From the IMG/VR virus record IMGVR_UViG_3300008627_000023, positions 1 to 38,691 of that record: a DNA stretch of 38,691 bases. The stretch is one strand, 5' to 3'. This stretch comes from a virus. Both the position numbers and the translations under genes were made by a program. The notes under the pieces were generated by a model. That model was not told where the DNA came from and searched no databases. It saw only the letters and a program-made list of their open reading frames with translations. Below, one piece after another: positions 22,348 through 28,343 of this stretch (position 1 is the stretch's first letter; each line of letters starts with the position of its first letter).

Positions 22348-24480
22348 ATGTCCAAATATTTTCAATTATCTGAGGATATAGTTGATGTATTAGTAGCTAA
22401 AACACAATCTAACAATAGACATTTCTTCAGAATTCTTACTGCTTACTACTTAAGTAAAGTTGCATCTATGATGCGAGTCAATATTGAAACACAAGATAGA
22501 GGTGTAATTCCTATTAATACCTATGCGCTAAATTTAATGCCTTCAGGAGCAGGTAAAGGATATTCTACAAATTTAATTGAAGAAAGTTTAATTGCTGACT
22601 TCAAAGAAGAATACCTACAGACACTATTCCCTAGCTTAGCTGCTAAAAACATAGCAGGATTAGCAAAAGTTTTAGCTCAAACAAGTCAACTAGACATTAC
22701 CACTATTGAAGAAAAACTAACTAGTGAATTTGAAAGTTGTGGTGAACTACTATTTAGTTTTGATTCAGGTACAACACCTGCAATTAAACAAATGCGTCAA
22801 AAGCTTCTATTAGCTGGTGCAGGCTCTATGAATCTAGAAATGGATGAGGTAGGTAGTAATCTGCTAGGTAATCTAGAAATGATTAATACTTTTTTAGAAC
22901 TCTACGATATTGGTAAGACTAAACAAAAGCTTATTAAGAGCACTACTGAAAATAAAAGAATGACTGACATTGATGGTAGAACTCCTACTAATCTAATGTT
23001 ATTTGGTACACCTACTAAATTACTAGATGGTGGTAAGACTGAAGATGATTTCAAACAAATGTTAGAAACTGGGTATGCTCGTAGACTCTTATTTGGCTAT
23101 GAGCAAGCAGAATCTGTGGTTTCACCTCTAACACCAGAAGAACAATTTGATAAGCTAGTTGACCAAAACCAAAGTAATTTGATGCAACAAATTAGCCTTC
23201 ATTTAAAGCGTTTATGTAATTCTAATCATTTTAATACTCTAATACAAATGAGTAGAGAAATCTCAATACAGCTGCTTACCTATAAAACAGATTGTGAAGA
23301 AAGAGCTATCAAAATGAAAGCTCATCAAGAACTACACAAAACTGAGATAAAGCATAGATACTATAAAGCACTTAAATTAGCTGGTGCTTATGCGTATATT
23401 GATGGCCAAACAGAAGTTAAAAGAGAACACTTAGAAGCTGCTATTACTTTAGTTGAAGATTCAGGAGAACATTTCAATAGAATTTTAAAAAAGAAAGGCC
23501 CATATATTCGATTAGCTGAGTATATTGCTGATATTGGTACTGAAGTAACACAAGTAGATCTTGTAGAAGATTTACCTTTTTATAAAGGCAGTGAAAGAGA
23601 CAAACAATCTTTAATGAATTTAGCTATTGCTTATGGGTATAAGAATAATATTATTATTCGTAGATCAGAAACTGATGGTATTGAGTTCTTTTCAGGAGAA
23701 GCACTTAAAAAAACTGATTTAGATAAAATACATGTATCTCATAGTACTGACATAACTGAGAATTTTCAAGAAGACTGTACAAACTTTACTAAGCTTCATG
23801 AATTAGTGACAAACCCTGGATATCACTATACAGCTCATGCATTTAAAGATGGGTATCGTAATAGTGATAATGCTATTCCTGGTTTTGATCTATTAATCTT
23901 AGATTTAGATGGTACTGTACAAATGAGTACTGCTGAAACATTATTAGAGCAGTATACATATCTAATGGCTACTACTAAACGTCATACAACTGATACAAAT
24001 AGATTTAGAATCATTCTACCTATTAGTCATTATCTAAAACTATCATCAAGAGACTATAGTAAATTCATGGAAAATGTATTCTCGTGGTTACCTTTTGATG
24101 TAGATGCACAAACTAAGAACATTTCACGTAAGTGGTTATCTCATAATGGGCATCATGTATACAACCAAGGTAAATTAGTAGACGCTACACTATTTATCCC
24201 TCAAACTAAAAAATCAGATAAATTCAACCAGTCTGTAATTGATGCAGGAGCTATTTCTAATATGGAAAGATGGTTCTTAGCTAATACAGAAATGGGTAAT
24301 CGTTCTAATATGCTGTACAGATTAGGTTGTGTATACATAGATAGTGGAGCAGATATGAGTGAAATTGAAGGTCTTCTAGCTAACTTTAATGATAAGTTAG
24401 AAGTGCCTCTTCCAGAGACTGAATTGAAAAATCAAGTAAATGCAGCTCTTAATTCTAAAATTAAACGTCAAGGAGTTTAA
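22348..24480 (+). CDS. Primase-helicase-like replication protein (N4 gp43-like)
   Basis: This is a 710-residue replication protein. The N-terminal half resembles DUF3987-type ATPases, with a Walker A-like MPSGAGKGYS (about 65-74) and a later EMDEVGSN (about 168-175). The C-terminal part has features of an AEP-type primase. LILDLDGT (about 519-526) supplies the DxD metal site, KRHTTDTNRFRIILP (about 545-559) resembles the later catalytic and nucleotide-binding strands, and a basic C-terminus follows. It is about the size of N4 gp43, which I recall as a primase/helicase. I am confident of a role in replication initiation or priming, less so of each activity. Confidence 0.75.
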   Translation: MSKYFQLSEDIVDVLVAKTQSNNRHFFRILTAYYLSKVASMMRVNIETQDRGVIPINTYALNLMPSGAGKGYSTNLIEESLIADFKEEYLQTLFPSLAAKNIAGLAKVLAQTSQLDITTIEEKLTSEFESCGELLFSFDSGTTPAIKQMRQKLLLAGAGSMNLEMDEVGSNLLGNLEMINTFLELYDIGKTKQKLIKSTTENKRMTDIDGRTPTNLMLFGTPTKLLDGGKTEDDFKQMLETGYARRLLFGYEQAESVVSPLTPEEQFDKLVDQNQSNLMQQISLHLKRLCNSNHFNTLIQMSREISIQLLTYKTDCEERAIKMKAHQELHKTEIKHRYYKALKLAGAYAYIDGQTEVKREHLEAAITLVEDSGEHFNRILKKKGPYIRLAEYIADIGTEVTQVDLVEDLPFYKGSERDKQSLMNLAIAYGYKNNIIIRRSETDGIEFFSGEALKKTDLDKIHVSHSTDITENFQEDCTNFTKLHELVTNPGYHYTAHAFKDGYRNSDNAIPGFDLLILDLDGTVQMSTAETLLEQYTYLMATTKRHTTDTNRFRIILPISHYLKLSSRDYSKFMENVFSWLPFDVDAQTKNISRKWLSHNGHHVYNQGKLVDATLFIPQTKKSDKFNQSVIDAGAISNMERWFLANTEMGNRSNMLYRLGCVYIDSGADMSEIEGLLANFNDKLEVPLPETELKNQVNAALNSKIKRQGV

Positions 24481-25236
24481 ATGAACAATAACTTAGTATT
24501 AGTATGTGGTAAATCCGCATCAGGTAAATCAGCAAGTCTTCAACATATTGATGACCCAAAAGGTGTTTTGTATCTTAATTGTGAGAACAATAAAAAATTA
24601 CCTTTTAAATCTGATTTTATTCAGTACACAATCACAGATCCTGAACATGTTCCTATGATTATCAATGCGTTAGAGACTGAAGAGTCTATCAATATTGGTG
24701 GTAAAGACCATGATACAGGTAGCATTCACACAGTTGTAGTAGATAGTTTAACGTATCTAATGGATATGTATGAAAGTACTAAAGTACTGACTTCATCTAA
24801 CACTATGCAAGCCTGGGGAGGTTATGCTCAGTTTATGAAGAATATGATGGCACAAGATGTAGCTAAATCTACTCGTAATATCATTTTCTTAGCTCATACC
24901 TCAGATGTCTATAATGAGTCTGAAATGGTTAATGAAACGCTTGTTAAAGTTAAAGGCTCATTAATGAATCAAGGTATAGAGAGTTTCTTCTCTACTGTTA
25001 TCAGCTGTAAGAAGATGCCATTAACTAAAATGGAAATTGCTAACTCTCCTCTATATAAGATTAATGACACAGAAGAGATGCTTGGCTTTAAATATGTATA
25101 CCAAACTCGTTTAACTAAAGAAACTGTTAACGAGCGTATGCGTAGTCCAGTAGGTATGTGGGAAATGAATGAAACATTCATTGATAACAATATACAACAT
25201 GTACTGGAACGTCTTCATACTTACTATGAAGACTAA
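24481..25236 (+). CDS. RecA/Sak4-like ATPase
   Basis: This is a 251-residue single-domain ATPase. Walker A is GKSASGKSA (about 10-18), and a Walker B-like TVVVDSLTYLMD lies at about 84-95. The remainder is compact, with a FLAHTSD sensor (about 138-144). This matches Sak4-type annealing or RecA-core proteins that work with SSB in phage recombination and replication. It follows directly on the primase gene with no gap, as in N4-like gene order. Confidence 0.82.
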   Translation: MNNNLVLVCGKSASGKSASLQHIDDPKGVLYLNCENNKKLPFKSDFIQYTITDPEHVPMIINALETEESINIGGKDHDTGSIHTVVVDSLTYLMDMYESTKVLTSSNTMQAWGGYAQFMKNMMAQDVAKSTRNIIFLAHTSDVYNESEMVNETLVKVKGSLMNQGIESFFSTVISCKKMPLTKMEIANSPLYKINDTEEMLGFKYVYQTRLTKETVNERMRSPVGMWEMNETFIDNNIQHVLERLHTYYED

Positions 25237-25304
25237 GGTGTTTATGTAAATATGCAGAGTTTAGCCTTTAGTAGACGAGGACTATAAATTAAACTCAAGT
25301 TGCT

Positions 25305-25342
25305 AGTCATTTTGGCAGTTTATGACTTTAACTAAGACTGCC
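25305..25342 (+). promoter_or_regulatory. H-type pseudoknot leader PK-C
   Basis: Stem 1 is AGTCAT (25305-25310) with ATGACT (25322-25327). Stem 2 is GGCAGT (25314-25319) with ACTGCC (25337-25342). Loops are 3, 2 and 9 bases (TTAACTAAG). It ends eight bases before an AAGGAG site at 25351-25356 and 18 before the ATG at 25361. The 124-base gap also holds a 5' segment (25237-25304) with no clear gene. Confidence 0.72.
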
Positions 25343-25360
25343 TTCTAATTAAGGAGAAAA

Positions 25361-25663
25361 ATGAAAAATCGAGCATTAAAAAATATTGCGCAAATTTGGC
25401 GTAAGAAACAATTAGTTAAAGCTGAAGTAGATGAAGCTTTAGATAAATATGATTTAAGTAATACAGCTAAAGATATCTTTATCTACATAGCAGCGAACAA
25501 AGCAAATATTTCATCTATTGTACATAATCCGTATTTTGCAGATAAATCAATATCTACAATCAAACGTGCAGTATTAGAACTTAAACAGAGTGTTTTAATT
25601 GAGAGTCAAGTAGATTCCATTGATAAACGTGTGTATTGGTTAATACCTACACAAGGGGACTAA
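25361..25663 (+). CDS. Winged-helix protein
   Basis: This is a 100-residue protein with a MarR- or GntR-like winged-helix outline: a basic N-terminal helix, DLSNTAKDIFIYIAAN (about 30-45), a recognition-type helix KSISTIKRAVLELK (about 64-77) and a wing with RVYWLIP (about 90-96). It probably controls phage transcription or replication. A pseudoknot leader in front suggests that its own translation is regulated. Confidence 0.7.
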   Translation: MKNRALKNIAQIWRKKQLVKAEVDEALDKYDLSNTAKDIFIYIAANKANISSIVHNPYFADKSISTIKRAVLELKQSVLIESQVDSIDKRVYWLIPTQGD

Positions 25664-25664
25664 T

Positions 25665-25748
25665 ATGTTATTTGAATACCTAGTTGGGGCAAGTATTCTA
25701 TACCAAGCATGGCTTATTTATTTAATTATTAACGACTTCCAGGAGTAA
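25665..25748 (+). CDS. Tiny membrane peptide
   Basis: This 27-residue frame starts at 25665, one base after the previous stop. It is nearly all hydrophobic (about residues 2-22, a single membrane segment), with a short acidic end. An AGGAG near its end supplies the next gene's ribosome site. It is small, so the call is tentative. Confidence 0.45.
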   Translation: MLFEYLVGASILYQAWLIYLIINDFQE

Positions 25749-25750
25749 CT

Positions 25751-26155
25751 GTGGGCAGTAAAAATTTAGAATTCACATTAGATGATGGTACTGTTATTAC
25801 AACTAACCAGCTTAGTGAACAATTAGGGTGCAGTGTTAGTACTGCCTATGCAAGATTAATGGCATCGAAAGATCCTAAGTTAGTTTATCGTAAAGTTAAT
25901 AAAACCCATAAAGGCGGGAGGTTTTACACTTTAGATGATGGCACTAAATGGAATGCTGCTTCATTATCTGAAGCTTTAAGTATTCCAATGTCTACTGCTG
26001 CTACTAGGTTATCTTGTTATACAGATCCTAAAAAGGTATTAGCACCTAGACATACTAAGACACGTAAAAAAGAAAAATCAGTACCTAGTATCATTAAACA
26101 ACGTATGTACTTTGACCCAGATGGTTTCTGGAAATTAATTAATAAAGCTACTTAA
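25751..26155 (+). CDS. DNA-binding protein with two tandem HTH-like modules
   Basis: This 134-residue protein is an internal duplication. Module 1 (about 8-47) has FTLDDGT, then QLSEQLGCSVSTAYARL, then DPKLVYRK. Module 2 (about 58-98) has YTLDDGT, then SLSEALSIPMSTAATRL, then DPKKVLAP. Each looks like a short beta pair followed by a helix-turn-helix. A basic link (about 100-112) and an aromatic C-terminus follow. It starts with GTG, with AGGAG five bases upstream. It probably recognises two half-sites as a monomer, which would be unusual and informative. Confidence 0.7.
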   Translation: MGSKNLEFTLDDGTVITTNQLSEQLGCSVSTAYARLMASKDPKLVYRKVNKTHKGGRFYTLDDGTKWNAASLSEALSIPMSTAATRLSCYTDPKKVLAPRHTKTRKKEKSVPSIIKQRMYFDPDGFWKLINKAT

Positions 26156-26159
26156 GTAT

Positions 26160-26171
26160 CGTGGTATGATA
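26160..26171 (+). promoter_or_regulatory. Extended -10 promoter before the structured region
   Basis: CGTGGTATGATA contains TGGTATGAT, an extended -10 box (26162-26170), five bases after the stop of the HTH gene. The same 12-mer is at 3023-3034 on the minus strand as part of another promoter. The -35 region is poor. The predicted start near 26177 falls at the beginning of the structured gene-free stretch. Confidence 0.5.
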
Positions 26172-26590
26172 GCCAAGGTTACGCAGATTAGAGCCATTAA
26201 ATCAGCTGCAGGGGCAGATCAACATGATCTACCTTATGGATCACTCCTCGATTGTTGGGGCTGCCCTTATCTGAAGGGATATTAATCACTAGTCCCCTGT
26301 AAAAAAGGGGCATTAATGTAAAAGGTACCAGTAATAATGTTTTATCCCTGTGTAGAGGGGAGTGTAGTAGTGTACTGGTATCTATGTTGTTAGGCACTAC
26401 TATTATATAATCTACAATAGCGTATAGAGGGATGGTGGCTATTATGAAAATAACTACCCTCAGTATAAACTAGTTGATCCAAACGTAAGTTCGATCTATG
26501 ACGTTCTCCCTCAATTAGGTTTATATCGTTAGAAACATCGTAAATGTTAGTCCTCTACTTTCCTATTTGTAGAGGCACTCTAATTCAAAC
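26172..26590 (+). ncRNA. Candidate structured noncoding RNA
   Basis: About 420 bases hold no plausible gene but many complementary segments. Examples are GGGCAG/CTGCCC (26212-26217 with 26261-26266), enclosing ATCA-6-TGAT; ATTAAT...CCCC with GGGG...ATTAAT (26281-26317, 6+4 bp); TACCAGTA/TACTGGTA (26326-26333 with 26373-26380); GAGGG...CCCTC (near 26427-26461), enclosing GGT/ACC and TATT/AATA; AACGT/ACGTT (26482-26505); and CCTCTAC/GTAGAGG (26552-26558 with 26569-26575). The base composition is clearly richer in G and C than its neighbours. Many short helices in tandem are typical of ornate phage or bacterial RNAs. I see no T-run terminator, so the 3' end is uncertain. Confidence 0.5.
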
Positions 26591-26618
26591 TATATATATC
26601 TCTTTACATAATATACAG

Positions 26619-26686
26619 GTGTCCACCAGTATACTTTTATGGGTTTTAAAGTAATAAGGAGATATTTATGAAAACCTGGTGGACAC
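26619..26686 (+). promoter_or_regulatory. 11-bp leader hairpin enclosing a ribosome site
   Basis: GTGTCCACCAG (26619-26629) pairs perfectly with CTGGTGGACAC (26676-26686). The 46-base loop contains AAGGAG (26656-26661) and an ATG at 26668. The 3' arm overlaps codons 3-7 of the tiny frame that starts there, so translation of that frame would open the hairpin. Confidence 0.6.
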
Positions 26687-26697
26687 TCACATTATAA
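26668..26697 (+). CDS. Nine-residue leader peptide with tandem Trp
   Basis: ATG at 26668 opens a frame encoding MKTWWTLTL, then TAA. It has a good AAGGAG six bases upstream. The two adjacent Trp codons lie in the 3' arm of the 11-bp hairpin, the arrangement used by attenuator leaders to sense a charged tRNA. The next gene starts 14 bases after its stop. No phage family is known to me with this peptide. Confidence 0.45.
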   Translation: MKTWWTLTL

Positions 26698-26711
26698 CAG
26701 GAGATCCAAAT

Positions 26712-26921
26712 ATGGTGAAGAAAGAACTGACCCCTGAACAACTTAAATTGTTCAAACAAGTAACAGGTACAGAAGACATGAAACTAGAAGATAAATTAGT
26801 TTTAGCTATAGCACCTGTGATAGCTGCTCGTAATTACTGTGATGCAACTGATGTTGCCCAGATTAGTTGGCACATTGTAAATGAGATTATGAAAGAACGT
26901 TATACGCATTTAGGAGAATAA
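26712..26921 (+). CDS. Small helical protein downstream of the leader peptide
   Basis: This 69-residue protein begins MVKKELTPEQLKLFKQ, with AGGAG before the ATG at 26712. An alternative GTG at 26679 lies inside the leader hairpin and is less likely. It is almost entirely helical. It is not recognised. It precedes the 163-residue gene by one base. Confidence 0.7.
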   Translation: MVKKELTPEQLKLFKQVTGTEDMKLEDKLVLAIAPVIAARNYCDATDVAQISWHIVNEIMKERYTHLGE

Positions 26922-26922
26922 T

Positions 26923-27414
26923 ATGGGATTTATTAAAGACCGTAATTTCAAATCAAAAATACCTAATGATCTAGGAGTATCTACAGAAAACTTAGATTTT
27001 AATTTACTAATGGGAGATATCGTACAAGCAATTGATATTACTATCAAACAGTATGCTCAACATAAAAATAATAGTATTTATGTGCGTTTCCACGCAAATG
27101 CTATTGAAAAATTAGGGTTACACCATGATGATTCAGTAATGATAACTTTTAATAAATCGTTTACTAGATTTGGTATTCGTAAAGATACTAGAGGAATCAA
27201 AGTAAAAGGAACTAATAAACTACTTTCATTACAGACTTCAAATAAGCTGTTTAATCAATTTGACTTAGATACTGAATGGTATGCTTTATATGATGATATT
27301 GTAAAAGCTACTGATGGTAACTACTTTACTACTGATGTATTTCAAGACAGTAGTTTACTAGAACAGATTAAAGATGACAAAGCTTGGAAAAACTTTGTTG
27401 AAAGTATGGAATAA
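26923..27414 (+). CDS. Protein of unknown function in the replication block
   Basis: This is a 163-residue alpha/beta protein. The first 60 residues contain a helical segment (DIVQAIDITIKQYAQH, about 32-47). The middle has basic beta strands (SVMITFNKSFTRFGIRKD, about 76-93), which could bind nucleic acid. In gene order it lies between the Sak4-like and SSB genes, where N4 has an uncharacterised gene. Its stop directly abuts the opposing stop of the minus-strand gene at 27415 with no gap. Confidence 0.7.
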   Translation: MGFIKDRNFKSKIPNDLGVSTENLDFNLLMGDIVQAIDITIKQYAQHKNNSIYVRFHANAIEKLGLHHDDSVMITFNKSFTRFGIRKDTRGIKVKGTNKLLSLQTSNKLFNQFDLDTEWYALYDDIVKATDGNYFTTDVFQDSSLLEQIKDDKAWKNFVESME

Positions 27415-27801
27415 CTATTTAGGTAATTTAAGATTTGCTAGGTAAGAACCATAGCCTTCTAGATCTTTTCTACCTAATCCTATAGAATCAGCAACATTAG
27501 TATCGATAAACCAATCACCTAACTTGTAACCCCCATATCCTGCAAGTGCTGCAAGACCTAGAGTACCACCTACTGTTGGTTTAGCTCCCATAAAAGAACC
27601 TTGAAGGTTCATAGGAAGTTTACCTGCTTTCCACCAATTAGTAGTGGAAGGATTAGGAATACCTTGTTTAGCTGCCATAGAATTAGGTAACCATGACTGA
27701 CCTTTACCTGTTAAAGCATGTCTGGTCATATCTGCAGCTTGTGCAGCAGATGCTCCTGCTAAAGTATTAAGAGATAACTGCTTTAATTCATCAGAGGTCA
27801 T
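27415..27801 (-). CDS. Gly/Ala-rich protein, possible virion or membrane component
   Basis: This 128-residue protein has a Gly/Ala-rich segment at about 75-95 (GGTLGLAALAGYGGYKLG), which could insert in a membrane or form a tight helix contact. A Trp/Gly/Pro-rich centre precedes it. It overlaps the next gene by four bases (ATGA-like), so the two are one unit. Both are on the minus strand among plus-strand replication genes. Late-gene polarity suggests a virion protein, but no family is recognised. Confidence 0.65.
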   Translation of the reverse strand: MTSDELKQLSLNTLAGASAAQAADMTRHALTGKGQSWLPNSMAAKQGIPNPSTTNWWKAGKLPMNLQGSFMGAKPTVGGTLGLAALAGYGGYKLGDWFIDTNVADSIGLGRKDLEGYGSYLANLKLPK

Positions 27802-28178
27802 ATTTCTTTAGGGGCACCTGATGGTAAGATTTCTGGAGCTGTTTGTAAGTTATATAAATGCATAAAGTCTTGCAGTAAGAAAGGAATACCTAACACGCCT
27901 GGTAATTTAGTTCCTCCTGGGAATCTAAAATTAGTATTCTGAGGTTTAGGTTTATACATATTCTTTTCGTGACGAGCAGCATCTTTCATAATATCTTGCT
28001 GATTCATACGAACTACTTCTTTAGCTTGTTCACGTAAGATAGCTTGGTCTTTATTCCAAGCAGGGTTAATTACAGATTTCCCATTTTGTGTAATAAATTG
28101 GGGGTGTTTACTAGGAAAGTTACCTTTAGCATCAACACCTGGTAACTTTAACCCTTTAATATCTTCAAATCCGCTCAT
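27798..28178 (-). CDS. Protein of unknown function, possible virion component
   Basis: This is a 126-residue protein from ATG 28178 (MSGFEDIKGLKLP). The middle is charged and helical (about 45-75), and the last 35 residues contain a Pro/Gly-rich PGVLGIPFLLQDFMHLY stretch. No ribosome site is visible, and a TATAAT box ends nine bases upstream, so the mRNA may be nearly leaderless. A TTG in frame at 28199 is the alternative start and also lacks a ribosome site. Confidence 0.6.
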   Translation of the reverse strand: MSGFEDIKGLKLPGVDAKGNFPSKHPQFITQNGKSVINPAWNKDQAILREQAKEVVRMNQQDIMKDAARHEKNMYKPKPQNTNFRFPGGTKLPGVLGIPFLLQDFMHLYNLQTAPEILPSGAPKEI

Positions 28179-28187
28179 AGTAGTGGC

Positions 28188-28197
28188 ATTATATAAC
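28188..28197 (-). promoter_or_regulatory. TATAAT box next to the start codon
   Basis: GTTATATAAT on the minus strand (28197-28188) includes TATAAT at 28193-28188. The predicted start is near 28181, three bases before the ATG at 28178. The same ten bases precede the winged-helix gene at 6345-6354. No good -35 box is present. Confidence 0.4.
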
Positions 28198-28255
28198 AAA
28201 AAAAGCTAAAATAGGAAAATCTCTATACTTATTTAACACAACATATTTTATATAT

Positions 28256-28274
28256 GAGGGTACTCCGTACCCTC
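28256..28274 (+). promoter_or_regulatory. Candidate vRNAP hairpin promoter H5 before SSB
   Basis: GAGGGTAC-TCC-GTACCCTC is a perfect 8-bp stem with a TCC loop, the longest of the family. With N4 spacing the transcription start is near 28277, three bases before stem 1 of the pseudoknot PK-D. It would give the SSB operon a vRNAP-type promoter. Confidence 0.65.
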
Positions 28275-28279
28275 TAATG

Positions 28280-28330
28280 AATTTACAATTATTAGTTGTC
28301 TAATTGTAAATTTAAATTATATCTGACAAC
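28280..28330 (+). promoter_or_regulatory. H-type pseudoknot leader PK-D of the SSB mRNA
   Basis: Stem 1 is AATTTACAATTA (28280-28291) with TAATTGTAAATT (28301-28312), 12 bp. Stem 2 is GTTGTC (28295-28300) with GACAAC (28325-28330). Loops are 3, 0 and 12 bases. The AGAGGA ribosome site starts at the next base and the ATG is at 28344. In T2/T4, a leader pseudoknot in the gene 32 mRNA lets the SSB repress itself; this leader has the same setting. Confidence 0.75.
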
Positions 28331-28343
28331 AGAGGAAAATATT

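Noticed and set aside
26197-26397. 66-codon open frame on the minus strand in the structured region
   Set aside because: It has no ribosome site and no family-like composition. It crosses several RNA helices and is probably a by-product of the structure.
26482-26506. tRNA T-arm-like TTCGATC
   Set aside because: The five bases on either side do not make a T stem, and no acceptor, D or anticodon arm fits around it. It is better explained as part of an AACGT/ACGTT hairpin.
26679-26711. GTG start giving a longer form of the gene at 26712
   Set aside because: The GTG lies in the leader hairpin without a ribosome site, while ATG 26712 has AGGAG at proper distance.
28296-28343. Longer SSB N-terminus from an upstream non-ATG start
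   Set aside because: That segment is the pseudoknot leader and has no ribosome site. ATG 28344 directly follows AGAGGA.
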